A stretch of DNA of 64,000 nt, taken from NCBI RefSeq assembly GCF_002744175.1, contig NZ_NKHF01000029.1, positions 1 through 64,000 of the forward strand, written 5' to 3'. Numbering within the stretch: position 1 is the stretch's first letter; each line of letters opens with the position of its first letter. A program made the position numbers and the translations under genes. A model generated the notes under the pieces. It was given only the letters and a program-made list of their open reading frames with translations. It was not told where the DNA came from and searched no databases. Source of the DNA: Pseudoalteromonas piscicida. GTDB taxonomy: Bacteria > Pseudomonadota > Gammaproteobacteria > Enterobacterales > Alteromonadaceae. This document shows, in pieces, positions 8,373-16,751 of the stretch.

Positions 8373-8390
8373 TATCTTTACGTTGAGATA
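8373..8390. promoter_or_regulatory. MarR-type operator 1 (transporter side)
   Basis: This 18-bp near-palindrome is TATCTTTACGTTGAGATA. It matches 16 of 18 positions of the site at 8430-8447 and lies immediately in front of the transporter start codon, where bound protein would block initiation. Confidence 0.6.
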
Positions 8391-8421
8391 CTTTCCGGTA
8401 AGGTATTACTAAAAACACTTT

Positions 8422-8450
8422 TTGTAAAGTATCTTTATGTTAAGATATTT
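8422..8450 (+). promoter_or_regulatory. marR promoter containing operator 2
   Basis: TTGTAA (8422-8427) and ATATTT (8445-8450) are 17 bp apart. The spacer holds TATCTTTATGTTAAGATA (8430-8447), with perfect 6-bp arms around a 6-bp centre. This is the second of two matching sites between the divergent genes, which suggests autoregulation. Confidence 0.6.
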
Positions 8451-8481
8451 CTTTATAAGTTTGTTGTCGGGGCAAATATTG

Positions 8482-8964
8482 ATGGATGCGATTGATAGAG
8501 TGCAAGAGCAGTGGACTCGCGAAAAACCACAGTTACAAACAACGCCAATGGCGATAATGGGTCGCTTAGTGCGTATAGCTAAACATATGGAGGCCGAAGT
8601 TGAAAAGCTGCACAAGCAATACGGTTTAAACTTAGGGGAATTTGATGTGTTAGCTACCTTGCGTCGTAGCGGTGAGCCATTTCGTTTAACTCCATCAGAA
8701 CTGTTTAAAACCATGCTACTCACTTCTGGCGCGATGACCAACCGTTTAGACAAGCTAGCGGCAAAAGGCCTTATTAAGCGTGAACATTGTAAAGAAGACC
8801 GCCGCAGTGTAACGGTGGAATTGACAGCCGAAGGCCTCGCCTTGATTGAAAAGCTGATAGAACCACATATAGCTATTCAAGCCCAATTGGTTGAAGGAAT
8901 GAGTAGAGAGCAGCAAACCCTGTTAAATGGTGTGTTAAAAGAGTGGCTAACGCAATTTGAGTGA
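8482..8964 (+). CDS. MarR-family transcriptional regulator
   Basis: The 160-residue protein starts MDAIDRVQEQW at 8482, after a GGGG-containing ribosome site. An upstream in-frame ATG at 8437 overlaps the operator and promoter and is rejected. The winged helix domain (about 45-125) shows FDVLATLRRSGEPFRLTPSE, LTSGAMTNRLDKLAAKGLI and the DRRSV wing. MarR dimers release DNA when they bind small aromatic or oxidising ligands. Two matching palindromes in the shared upstream region support control of itself and of the adjacent transporter. Confidence 0.88.
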   Translation: MDAIDRVQEQWTREKPQLQTTPMAIMGRLVRIAKHMEAEVEKLHKQYGLNLGEFDVLATLRRSGEPFRLTPSELFKTMLLTSGAMTNRLDKLAAKGLIKREHCKEDRRSVTVELTAEGLALIEKLIEPHIAIQAQLVEGMSREQQTLLNGVLKEWLTQFE

Positions 8965-9046
8965 GGGTGTAAACCTTCTTGTAACATGTCTGGTAGGTTG
9001 AAATAAATGAAGCACCACCCAAGGTGCTTAATAGTGTGAACAGCCT

Positions 9047-9073
9047 TGTAGGAGGCGGTTTGCCTGCCGAGAA
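9047..9073. repeat. REP-like 27-bp repeat, copy 1
   Basis: TGTAGGAGGCGGTTTGCCTG plus CCGAGAA. The core GGCGG...CCTGCC is an imperfect palindrome. It recurs 163 bp downstream with two changes. It lies in the 373-bp gene-free stretch 8965-9337, which otherwise holds only a short AGCACC/GGTGCT hairpin near 9011-9028 behind marR and the speB terminator. Confidence 0.65.
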
Positions 9074-9209
9074 TTTATGTTTTCTGGTGTGAGGGTGGGA
9101 TAACAAGCTGTATGTGAGATCTTCTACGGTTATAGCAATTAAGCTGCTTACACGTATTGCAAAAACTATCAGCGTGATGTGTCTCAGAATTCAAAATATA
9201 ATCATTTTT

Positions 9210-9236
9210 TGTAGGAGGCGGTTTACCCGCCGAGAA
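9210..9236. repeat. REP-like 27-bp repeat, copy 2
   Basis: TGTAGGAGGCGGTTTACCCG plus CCGAGAA, in direct orientation to 9047-9073. Here the palindrome is better (GGCGG-TTTAC-CCGCC), and the two differences from copy 1 (G/A and T/C) lie in the hairpin. Confidence 0.65.
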
Positions 9237-9291
9237 GTTGTGTCTTTCGAACGTTGGTTTGGCATAACTATCACTAACACAAACCCCAAAC

Positions 9292-9318
9292 AAAAAAGCC
9301 ACCTTGTTAAGATGGCTT
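9292..9318 (-). terminator. Rho-independent terminator of speA-speB
   Basis: Read on the minus strand, AAGCCATCTT, a 3-nt loop and AAGGTGGCTT are followed by a T run, 20 nt after the speB stop codon. Confidence 0.75.
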
Positions 9319-9337
9319 AGTACAACCACGCATTCAG

Positions 9338-10258
9338 TTATTTATGCTTTACAGCCCACAGATGCAATAGTTCGTGTGCAATGGTGGCGGCGGCGATTGC
9401 GGTGAGCTCGCTTTGGTCGTAGGAGGGTGAAACTTCTACTACGTCCATGCCTATTATGTTTAGCCCTTGCAGTGCGCGTAAAATCTTCAGCACTTTGTCG
9501 CTGGTTAGACCGCCGCACACTGGGGTGCCGGTGCCAGGTGCAAATGCAGGGTCTAAACAGTCGATATCAAAGGTTAAATACACCGGCAAGTCGCCGACGC
9601 GTGCTTTGATTTGCGCTGCTATTTCTTCGGCGCTTAAGTCGTTTGCTGCCATGGCGTCAATCACGCCAAACTCGTGACCTTGCTCTGTGTACTCGGTTCT
9701 AATGCCAATTTGCATTGAATGCTCTGGGCTTATCAAGCCTTCAATGGGGGCATGATAGAACATAGTACCGTGATCATAGCGTGAGCCTTGGCTGTACGTG
9801 TCTGTGTGCGCATCAAAATGTACCAGCGCCATTTTGCCGTGAATTTGCTGGTGAGCACGCAGCAGTGGCAGGGTCACAAAGTGATCGCCGCCTAGGCTTA
9901 ATAGCGTTTTGCCTTGCTGCAAAATTTGCAGAGCAGCTAGCTCGAGTTGCGCAGTAAAATACTCAGGGTCGCCAACCGGGTAAGTGAAATCGCCGGCGTC
10001 CTGTAGTTTAATTTTGTCCCACAATGCAAATGACCAAGGGTATTTTTTGCTTTCCCACGCTAAGTGCACGGATGCGCGACGGATTGCGTCCGGACCTAAG
10101 CGAGCGCCTGGGCGTCCAGAGGTTGCCAGGTCAAATGGTAAGCCAAGTACCACAACGTCTGCATCAATATCTGTGATATTGCGTACCATTGGCTGACGTA
10201 AAAACGTCATGCCGTTGGAGTACAGAGAATGATCGGTGTGATCGAATAAGTGGCTCAT
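9338..10258 (-). CDS. speB: Agmatinase
   Basis: The 306-residue ureohydrolase is the same length as E. coli SpeB. The two-manganese site is visible as LGGDH (about residues 122-126), FDAHTDTY (about 147-154) and [17 protein letters not shown] (about 228-244). It hydrolyses agmatine to putrescine and urea in the cytoplasm. It starts 3 nt behind the speA stop codon, so the two steps of the arginine-decarboxylase route to putrescine are co-transcribed. A terminator follows. Confidence 0.93.
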   Translation of the reverse strand: MSHLFDHTDHSLYSNGMTFLRQPMVRNITDIDADVVVLGLPFDLATSGRPGARLGPDAIRRASVHLAWESKKYPWSFALWDKIKLQDAGDFTYPVGDPEYFTAQLELAALQILQQGKTLLSLGGDHFVTLPLLRAHQQIHGKMALVHFDAHTDTYSQGSRYDHGTMFYHAPIEGLISPEHSMQIGIRTEYTEQGHEFGVIDAMAANDLSAEEIAAQIKARVGDLPVYLTFDIDCLDPAFAPGTGTPVCGGLTSDKVLKILRALQGLNIIGMDVVEVSPSYDQSELTAIAAATIAHELLHLWAVKHK

Positions 10259-10261
10259 GGG

Positions 10262-12175
10262 TTAAAAATCTTCCAAATAAGTATAGCCGTAAAGGCCGGT
10301 TTCAAGCTCTGCTAGGCAGGTTGCTTGCTCTTCAAGCGGTAGTTTACTTTCAACTAGGTTGGCAAAGTTACGCTTAAATTGTTCAACATCAAGGTGTACA
10401 TAACGCATCATATCGGCAACGGTGTCGCCTGCATCGACATTACCAAGCGACAATTCACCTTGGTCATCTAATGTGGCTACAACGGTGTGGGTGTCGCCAA
10501 ATAGGTTGTGCATGTCACCTAAAATCTCTTGGTATGCACCCACCAAGAAAAATCCCAGTAAATAGGGTTTATCTTTGTAAAACTCAGGTACTGGTAGCGT
10601 GGCTTCAATACCTTGGCCATCCACATAATGCTCCACCGTCCCGTCAGAATCACAGGTAATATCTAGCAATACCGCGCGGCGCTTGGGTGCCTCTGTTAAC
10701 CCGCTGAGTGGTAGTACAGGGAACACTTGTTCAATACCCCAAGCGTCTGGCAAAGATTGAAATAGCGAGAAATTCACAAAGAATTTATCCGCAAGCTTGG
10801 CACTGAGTTCGTCAATAATTGGGCGATGGAAACGGTTTTTGTTGTCCATACGCTTGTTTAGTTCATAACATACGCGCAGGTTCACTTGCTCCGCCCATGC
10901 TCTTTGCTCAAGGCTTAATAGGCCCATCGCAAATTGGCTGTGTACTTCTGCCAAGTCGCCTTGCGTATCATGAAAAATTTCAATCAATGCACGGTCATCA
11001 CTTTGCTCACTGAGAGCCTGCCAAGACGTCCACATATTGTGCAGTAATCTTGGGGCATCACTTGCCGGTGCAGTTATCTCTTCTACTTGGTAGCTCTCTG
11101 TGCCAATCACATCGGTGATTAATACCGCGTGATGCGCAGTTAACGCACGGCCTGATTCCGAGATGATCTTTGGCATTGGCTGATTGTATTGCTTACAGGT
11201 ATCGCCTACGGTGTAAACGATGTTGTTTGCATATTCAGCTAAGCTGTAGTTCATCGAGTTGGACGATTGGCTGCGTGTACCGTCGTAATCCACCGCAAGT
11301 CCGCCACCTACGTCTAAATTCAACAGGTTTGCACCTAAACGGCGTAACTCGCAGTAGAATCTAGCGGCTTCACCCACACCAACACGCACGTCACGAATGT
11401 TGGCCATTTGTGAACCTAAGTGAAAGTGCACCAGTTGCAGCGCGTCTAGCATATCGGCTTGCTTTAATTGGTCCACAACCGTTAGTACTTGTGAGGCAGA
11501 CAGACCAAATTTAGACTTTTCGCCGCCGCTTGCTTGCCACTTTCCTTTACCTTGCGATGCCAAACGTACGCGTAAGCCTAAACGTGGTTTAACGTTTAGT
11601 GTCTTGGCTTCTGCCATCACAATGTCGAGCTCAGAACGCTTTTCTAAAACGATATAAACCTGATGACCTAATTTCTCGCCGATCAGCGCAAGACGGACGT
11701 ATTCTCTGTCTTTGTAGCCGTTACACACGATCACTGCACTGGTTTTTTCACTGAGCGCCAATACGGTAAGTAACTCAGCTTTACTGCCAGCCTCTAAACC
11801 AAGCTGTTTTTTATCGCTAGCTGCTTGGCTTGCGATAAGCCCCTCTATGACTTCTTTTTGTTGGTTTACTTTAATTGGGTAAACCAATAAATAATCTTCT
11901 GGGTAGCTGTAATCAGTAATTGCCTGATTAAACGCACCAACAATATTATGTACACGCTGTTCTAGAATTTGTGGAAAACGCACTAGTGCAGGTAGGGTAT
12001 AACCCTCAGATTTAATTCGTTGTGCAATGTTTGTCAGAGTTACGGCGTGCTGTGGCTGCTGTTGGTTCGGCATCGCAGTAACCTCTCCCTGATCATTAAT
12101 ACCAAAGAAGCCTTGGCTCCAGTGGCGCACGTTGTAGCATTCACGTGCTTGCTCAGAAGAGGTAAATTTGGTCAT
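10262..12175 (-). CDS. speA: Biosynthetic arginine decarboxylase
   Basis: The 637-residue enzyme belongs to the PLP-dependent alanine-racemase-fold decarboxylases. The Schiff-base lysine is K102 in [11 protein letters not shown], followed by [11 protein letters not shown] and the [14 protein letters not shown] phosphate-binding loop; a conserved CDSDG occurs in the second beta domain near residue 520. It converts arginine to agmatine, which the next gene product (SpeB) turns into putrescine. The ATG is preceded by AAGGAAC 3 nt away, so ribosome spacing is tight. It is the first gene of the two-gene operon. Confidence 0.94.
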   Translation of the reverse strand: MTKFTSSEQARECYNVRHWSQGFFGINDQGEVTAMPNQQQPQHAVTLTNIAQRIKSEGYTLPALVRFPQILEQRVHNIVGAFNQAITDYSYPEDYLLVYPIKVNQQKEVIEGLIASQAASDKKQLGLEAGSKAELLTVLALSEKTSAVIVCNGYKDREYVRLALIGEKLGHQVYIVLEKRSELDIVMAEAKTLNVKPRLGLRVRLASQGKGKWQASGGEKSKFGLSASQVLTVVDQLKQADMLDALQLVHFHLGSQMANIRDVRVGVGEAARFYCELRRLGANLLNLDVGGGLAVDYDGTRSQSSNSMNYSLAEYANNIVYTVGDTCKQYNQPMPKIISESGRALTAHHAVLITDVIGTESYQVEEITAPASDAPRLLHNMWTSWQALSEQSDDRALIEIFHDTQGDLAEVHSQFAMGLLSLEQRAWAEQVNLRVCYELNKRMDNKNRFHRPIIDELSAKLADKFFVNFSLFQSLPDAWGIEQVFPVLPLSGLTEAPKRRAVLLDITCDSDGTVEHYVDGQGIEATLPVPEFYKDKPYLLGFFLVGAYQEILGDMHNLFGDTHTVVATLDDQGELSLGNVDAGDTVADMMRYVHLDVEQFKRNFANLVESKLPLEEQATCLAELETGLYGYTYLEDF

Positions 12176-12314
12176 TCAAGTTCCTTAACGTAAATTGGGT
12201 TCAGCCTGCAGTGCGCCATCATTGGCGGCTACTCACTGAGTGAAAGGTAGAATTAACCAGAACTCGGCATAACAACTTATTCTCTGGCTGCTGTTATCCC
12301 TTACTACAGCGTTA

Positions 12315-12352
12315 AATTTGTTTGCAATAGGCCAGCTATTGCCGCACAAATT
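12315..12352. repeat. Nested hairpin in the speA upstream region
   Basis: AATTTGT (12315-12321) pairs with ACAAATT (12346-12352), and inside it GCAATAG (12324-12330) pairs with CTATTGC (12336-12342). It lies in the 480-bp gene-free gap 12176-12655 between speA and a divergent hydrolase. The gap also contains a lone repeat end (12435-12452) and a dyad with promoter (12568-12620); I see no ORF in it. Confidence 0.5.
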
Positions 12353-12434
12353 AGCCTTGTATTAAGAAATAACATCTGGTCAGAGCGGTATTACGCTTTT
12401 GAGCATGGATATTTTAGTTGATTAGTTAACTTTT

Positions 12435-12452
12435 TATCCCGAGCTCAGGTTA
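12435..12452. repeat. Solitary right end of the TAACCTGAG element
   Basis: TATCCCGAGCTCAGGTTA matches the right terminus of copy 2 (ending at 6793) at 16 of 18 positions. A weak left-end match (TAACCAGAACTCGGCAT) occurs at 12254, 199 bp away, but the interior is not alike, so this is either a decayed copy or a chance match. Confidence 0.4.
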
Positions 12453-12567
12453 ATTAATTTTCGCGCATTAGACACAATTAGAAAGTTTCAGTCTAATGAG
12501 TTATTTTGCTCGTCAAGAGTGACAAATCTTGAAATAAACCAAGCTAGAAGTTTTGCTTTTTATGAAT

Positions 12568-12620
12568 GTTTCAGAAGTTTCTGAAACTTCGTTGTAGTTA
12601 TTGAAAAAGTATACTAGTAT
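12568..12620 (+). promoter_or_regulatory. Promoter with upstream dyad for the 12656 hydrolase
   Basis: GTTTCAGAA-GT-TTCTGAAAC (12568-12587) is a perfect 9-bp-arm dyad ending 4 bp before a TTGTAG (12592-12597), which is 17 bp from TAGTAT (12615-12620). The placement suits an activator site. Confidence 0.4.
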
Positions 12621-12655
12621 CGCTGATGGGAAAACTTAAAAAGTGAGAAAGGATA

Positions 12656-13498
12656 ATGAAAACAATAATATCAACAGTACTAGGGCTTGTTGCTATCAGT
12701 TCAGTGGCCAGCGCCAACCAGTCAGTTCATCAACATGATTACCAATTTGTAGAAATAGGCGGCAATAAACTTGCCTATGCTTGTAAAGGAGAGGGCGAGA
12801 CTACCGCACTTTTACTCGCAGGCATGGGGTTAGATGCTCATGAAACTTATAAAAACACCATTCATAACGCAGATCCGAAAGGCTATCGGTTGTGTTTTTA
12901 TGACCGAGCTGGCACCGGGAAAAGCACTATTGCAAAGCCACGAGTGCGGACTATGTTAGAGCTTACACAAGAGCTTGAGGCATTCACTCAAGCCACTAAA
13001 ATGGATAAGTTGGTACTTGTGCCTCACTCTTTTGGTGGGTTTGTTGCAAGAGCCTACGCCAATCGAAACCCTGAGAAAGTGAAAGGGATGGTACTTATTG
13101 ATATCACTCATGAGTCTTGGTACCACGAAATGAAAAGTAAGATGTCCAAAGATGCATGGAAGATCATGGATTGGATCATCAACTGGGAGCGAGATACTCA
13201 TTCACTAGAAGATTTTGAAGAAGCTTCATCCCATACAGCGATGTACGAAATCAATCGGAAAATGCCAATTACTATACTGTCACGTGGGATCCCTCATGTT
13301 TCTATTCGCTCTACTGGTATGAGTTATGCCGATGTTGATGTTTATACTCAAACTTCAAAAGACTCCCAAATTAAGCTGCAAGAAATTGGCGATAATGTCA
13401 CCCCAGTTACTATGAAGTACGCGTCTCATCTGTTTGATCAAACGGACCCATTTATTGCCATCAAATATATTGAAGATATGGTGAAAAAGGTACAATAA
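12656..13498 (+). CDS. Exported alpha/beta hydrolase
   Basis: A signal peptide (residues 1-20, ending SVASA) precedes a canonical alpha/beta hydrolase of 280 residues. The oxyanion-region strand is ALLLAGMGLD, the D-R-A-G-T-G-K motif is at 83-89, the nucleophile is S125 in VPHSFGGFVAR, and a C-terminal YASHLFD supplies the likely catalytic His. The probable site of action is the periplasm. Substrates of such proteins (esters, lactones, amides) cannot be read from sequence. AGAAAGGA precedes the ATG. The gene is alone on its transcript, with a hairpin 17 nt behind the stop. Confidence 0.83.
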   Translation: MKTIISTVLGLVAISSVASANQSVHQHDYQFVEIGGNKLAYACKGEGETTALLLAGMGLDAHETYKNTIHNADPKGYRLCFYDRAGTGKSTIAKPRVRTMLELTQELEAFTQATKMDKLVLVPHSFGGFVARAYANRNPEKVKGMVLIDITHESWYHEMKSKMSKDAWKIMDWIINWERDTHSLEDFEEASSHTAMYEINRKMPITILSRGIPHVSIRSTGMSYADVDVYTQTSKDSQIKLQEIGDNVTPVTMKYASHLFDQTDPFIAIKYIEDMVKKVQ

Positions 13499-13515
13499 TA
13501 TTTTTTTACGCAAAG

Positions 13516-13541
13516 GGTTAGCGGTTATACTGCTGCTAACC
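13516..13541 (+). terminator. Hairpin after the hydrolase gene
   Basis: GGTTAGC (13516-13522) and GCTAACC (13535-13541) form a 7-bp stem followed by an AT-rich TTAATAAAT tail. It is a weak intrinsic terminator candidate. Confidence 0.4.
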
Positions 13542-13563
13542 TTAATAAATAATAATAAAAGCG

Positions 13564-13953
13564 ATGTTTTCTCACCATATAAAGAGCTCAAAAATTACCA
13601 CCTTTTTATTAGCCTTCGCGGGAATAGCAGGGTTTGTATTATTCATATTGGGCGTATTTGGCGCCCCAGAATGGACCTTAATTCTAGACTTTACCGCTAG
13701 TTTTTTGTGTTTATTCGTCGCGTTTAAGCTATATCAAAGGCACCTCAATGCATTGAGTTGGGCAGCCTTGCTTGGCGGGCTTATGTCAATTGGGGTTGTC
13801 GTCGATGATACGCTAATCCAATTTTCATCAGGACTGCTATTAACGGTTCAATTGAATCTAGAAGCCATAGCAATAAACATCAACTTGCTTGGTTTAATTC
13901 TCATCGCGACTGCGCTTACGGCAAAAATAAAGCTAACAAATGCAAAGGAATAA
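13564..13953 (+). CDS. Small four-helix membrane protein, unknown
   Basis: The 129 residues contain four hydrophobic segments (about 11-32, 38-55, 62-80, 98-119) with short loops and a basic KLYQRH between helices 2 and 3. No domain is recognised. It starts with ATG after a weak ribosome site and stops 3 nt before the next gene, so the pair is presumably co-transcribed and possibly functionally linked. Confidence 0.6.
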   Translation: MFSHHIKSSKITTFLLAFAGIAGFVLFILGVFGAPEWTLILDFTASFLCLFVAFKLYQRHLNALSWAALLGGLMSIGVVVDDTLIQFSSGLLLTVQLNLEAIAININLLGLILIATALTAKIKLTNAKE

Positions 13954-13956
13954 TCA

Positions 13957-14601
13957 ATGGAACTACTTAGTTATTTGCAAACACATTTTATTACCAAAGA
14001 GAGTTTACTGCGTGAGTCGCAGTTATCCCACCTCGAATTGGCTATGTTAATTGAAAAGCGTTTGATGCCAAAAGCTGCCTATAAACTAACATTAAAGCTC
14101 GAATGTGACTCTTTCTTTGGGGAGCACTGTGATGAAAGTAACCTTGAATTTTATCCGCAGGGCGCTTTGGTATGGCTAGGTGCTGTGTCGCAACTAACGG
14201 ATGAAACACAAGCCTTTGCACTCTTTAGTAAACGCTATAAAGATCAACTGCATAGATTAAAAACCCAAGGTCTTAATCCGCAAGATGCAAAACTGAATAA
14301 AGGCATAGATGCACACCTAGAAAATGAATGGCAACACTTCCTTGGCGGTATTTACGGCCTTTGTACTAAAACGGGTTCGCCAGAAGATATTGCCAATAAA
14401 GAAGCCGCTATTGTTATTATCAACGAGTACTTGGCACGAGATGAACACTTGAGCCCGGATGAACTAATTAACCTTCACCAAGTGGTTGACCTATTAGACA
14501 AGGCAAGTGCCTTATTCGCGCCTCATGAGCGTGAACGTAGCTCACGCAAGCGCTTAATCGACGACGTAAGAGCAAGATTTCCAAAGCCTTTAACATCATA
14601 A
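13957..14601 (+). CDS. DUF6058-like protein
   Basis: This is a 214-residue soluble protein starting MELLSYLQTHFITKESLLRE behind AAGGA. The helical N-terminus (LSHLELAMLIEKRLMPKAAY), a phenylalanine-rich block with FFGEHCDESNLEFYPQGAL, and a conserved WQHFLGGIYGLCTK region remind me of DUF6058, a family that public databases label as natural-product biosynthesis associated. I am recalling that label and cannot confirm it. No biosynthetic cluster is nearby. The C-terminus has a basic RERSSRKRLIDDVRARF helix. Confidence 0.55.
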   Translation: MELLSYLQTHFITKESLLRESQLSHLELAMLIEKRLMPKAAYKLTLKLECDSFFGEHCDESNLEFYPQGALVWLGAVSQLTDETQAFALFSKRYKDQLHRLKTQGLNPQDAKLNKGIDAHLENEWQHFLGGIYGLCTKTGSPEDIANKEAAIVIINEYLARDEHLSPDELINLHQVVDLLDKASALFAPHERERSSRKRLIDDVRARFPKPLTS

Positions 14602-14642
14602 TTAGCTGTTTTTTGCTTTTGAATAATGTGAATTGACTTTAC

Positions 14643-14668
14643 TTCACTTCACTTCACATCCATTTCAC
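14643..14668 (+). promoter_or_regulatory. TTCAC direct-repeat cluster upstream of the PfpI operon
   Basis: TTCAC occurs at 14643, 14648, 14653 and 14664. The last two are 11 bp apart, the helical-turn spacing of tandem OmpR-family sites. It lies 46-71 bp before the first gene of an operon that encodes its own OmpR-type regulator. A TTGACT lies just upstream at 14633, but I see no good -10 for it. Confidence 0.4.
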
Positions 14669-14713
14669 ACCTGTCCGCATAAAGTGTCTGTAACAAAACA
14701 ACACGAGGACCGG

Positions 14714-15847
14714 ATGATGAACAAATCAATATTAACCTTATCTTTGGTTGCCGCGTTATCAGCGGCTTCAACCGACACTTTGGCGCAAGAGGAGAGCACG
14801 CCTCATGTACTCATGGTGCTCAGTAGTTATGGCGAAATGGGTGCAGATGGCACCTTGACTAAACCAGGCTTTGAATTTGACGAGCTTACTAAAGCCTACG
14901 CGGTTTTTAAGCACAGTGGGGTTAAGGTCACGCTGGCTTCTCCAAAAGGGGGCGAGCCGCTGGCGGATAAATTTGATAAAAACAAACCTTACAATAAAGC
15001 CTATCAGGATGACGCCACTGCCATGGCGCAACTCAAGAATACTAAAAAACTAAGTACCTTAGAGGCGGCAGAATTTGATGGTGTGTTTGTGGTTGGTGGC
15101 AAAGGCCCAATGTTTGATTTGCATAACTCGAAAGCGTTGCAGGCAATAATTCGCGATATATATGTTAATCAGGGTATTATTGGTGCTGTTTGTCATGGCC
15201 CAGCGGCGCTGGTTGATGTGACACTTGAAAACGGCGAATACTTGATCTCTGGTAAGCGGGTAAACGGGTTTACCAATGAAGAAGAAGCCGCTTTTGGTAA
15301 AAAGTGGACCAAGCAGTTCCCCTTTCTTTTGGAAGACAAGTTGATTGAGCGTGGTGCATCTTTTGTACAAGATGGATTGATGCTTAATCAGGTCACCATT
15401 GATGGACAATTGATCACCGGGCAAAACCCATTCTCTACCGCAGATACCGCCAAAGCAATGGTTGCTGCGCTTGGATTACCTACCAGCGATGGACCTCGTT
15501 TTAAAGATGATGAAAGTATTCTGCTCGTCGAGCAATTCTTTTCTGATAGTGCTAAAGCAAAGGCGCAGTATTTGGCGGATAAATCAAAATTCGACCCTAT
15601 GCTGATAGGGATCTCAGGTTTATATCAAGCCAAGCATGCGCAAACAGCCTATCAGTTAACTGTCGCAGTGGAGTTAATGCAACTAACGCTTGCGGATATC
15701 GACCATCCAATGCTGTACGAAGCTTTAGTTCAAGCTCAGTTAAAGCTAAACCGTGTCAGCGAAGCTAAATCGACTTTGGCATTAGCACTTGGTAAGCACA
15801 GTAAAGCTGAAAATCTAATTGCGTTAAAGGCAAAGGTTTATGGCTAA
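14714..15847 (+). CDS. Exported DJ-1/PfpI (class-I GATase-like) protein
   Basis: ATG at 14714 has GAGG 5 nt upstream and opens a signal peptide (about 1-25, ending DTLAQ), so the longer frame from 14633 is rejected. Residues 30-240 are a DJ-1/PfpI domain with FEFDELTKAY supplying the conserved Glu and GAVCHGPAALVDV the nucleophile elbow (C160, H161). Relatives are chaperone/glyoxalase-type or protease-like enzymes. Residues about 260-377 form an added helical, Ala/Leu/Lys-rich tail. The next gene overlaps by 8 bp, then a response regulator and kinase follow, suggesting a stress-responsive periplasmic unit. Confidence 0.8.
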   Translation: MMNKSILTLSLVAALSAASTDTLAQEESTPHVLMVLSSYGEMGADGTLTKPGFEFDELTKAYAVFKHSGVKVTLASPKGGEPLADKFDKNKPYNKAYQDDATAMAQLKNTKKLSTLEAAEFDGVFVVGGKGPMFDLHNSKALQAIIRDIYVNQGIIGAVCHGPAALVDVTLENGEYLISGKRVNGFTNEEEAAFGKKWTKQFPFLLEDKLIERGASFVQDGLMLNQVTIDGQLITGQNPFSTADTAKAMVAALGLPTSDGPRFKDDESILLVEQFFSDSAKAKAQYLADKSKFDPMLIGISGLYQAKHAQTAYQLTVAVELMQLTLADIDHPMLYEALVQAQLKLNRVSEAKSTLALALGKHSKAENLIALKAKVYG

Positions 15848-16751
15848 GCAAAGCTGGAGAAAAACAATGTTAGTAGTTACAGGAATTATCGCAGGTGTTG
15901 CCGCTGTTTGGTACGCAGTATTTGGATTAAAGCCATATAGTGTTACCGCAGCTGAATTAACGCAAATTTATAGCTATGAGCAAAAAGCGGTTGAAGTAAA
16001 TCTATCGCCATTAAAAGCCAATCACTTTGCACTTGAGTACAAGACGTTTGATGGCGATAACGTCAATGGTCATATTATTTATCCAAGTAATTACGATGCG
16101 ACTAAACCAATTCCTGTTATGGTGGGTGTCCATGGTATGGGTCGAAGTGATGTGCGATGGATACAAGAAAGCTTCAAAGGGCGTGAAACATACGAACAAA
16201 CTGATGAGTTAACTAAGATGGCACTTGCAAAAGGTTATGCTGTTATCGCCATAGACTCTCGGAATCACGGTAAGCGAAAAGATCTTGATTACAATATTAT
16301 AGAAGTGATGCATGATCTAGACTGGTGGGGCAAGCGCGAACCCTACGAGAATATGATCATTCACTCGGTGAAGGATCATCGAGTGTTGCTTGATTGGATT
16401 GCAACCCAACCGCAGTTTGACCAAAACCAAATTGGTGTAGCTGGTTACAGCATGGGCGGCCAAATCAGTTTGATCCTAGCGGCGCAAGACAAGCGAGTGG
16501 ATAGTGTATTGGCTATCGTGCCACCTTACCTTAATGACACCGTTGCAAAGGTAGCAATTAAAAATTTTGCAACAGCAATTAATACCCAAAAAGTGTGGTT
16601 AGTCTCTGCGGATGACGACGAATATTCAAGTGAAAGTGAAAACGAAGCGCTTTTTGCAGCAATCTCAAGTGATAAAAAGCAGCATGTGGTGATTGCTGGT
16701 GAACACGTGTTACCAGAGGGCTACTATAAGAAATTACAAGGTTGGTATTAA
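15840..16751 (+). CDS. Membrane-anchored alpha/beta hydrolase
   Basis: The 303-residue protein has an N-terminal uncleaved-looking helix (about 8-29) and then a dienelactone-hydrolase/acyl-peptidase-like fold. It shows VGVHGMGRSD for the oxyanion strand, AIDSRNHG, nucleophile S204 in GVAGYSMGGQ, an acidic SADDDEYS near residue 260 and a late EHVLPEGY as the likely catalytic His. Anchoring to the outer face of the inner membrane is inferred. The start overlaps the PfpI gene by 8 bp, and its stop overlaps the response-regulator ATG (TAATG), so translation is coupled through the operon. Confidence 0.82.
   Translation: MAKQSWRKTMLVVTGIIAGVAAVWYAVFGLKPYSVTAAELTQIYSYEQKAVEVNLSPLKANHFALEYKTFDGDNVNGHIIYPSNYDATKPIPVMVGVHGMGRSDVRWIQESFKGRETYEQTDELTKMALAKGYAVIAIDSRNHGKRKDLDYNIIEVMHDLDWWGKREPYENMIIHSVKDHRVLLDWIATQPQFDQNQIGVAGYSMGGQISLILAAQDKRVDSVLAIVPPYLNDTVAKVAIKNFATAINTQKVWLVSADDDEYSSESENEALFAAISSDKKQHVVIAGEHVLPEGYYKKLQGWY

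Noticed and set aside
8437-8481. Upstream ATG for the marR gene
   Set aside because: It lies within the operator and -10 region; ATG 8482 starts the normal MarR N-terminus.
9047-9236. Two direct repeats considered as a CRISPR remnant
   Set aside because: Only two copies 163 bp apart, palindromic REP-like core, no cas genes.
14633-14713. Upstream start for the PfpI-like gene
   Set aside because: It would hide the signal peptide and overlap the TTCAC repeats; ATG 14714 has GAGG at good distance.
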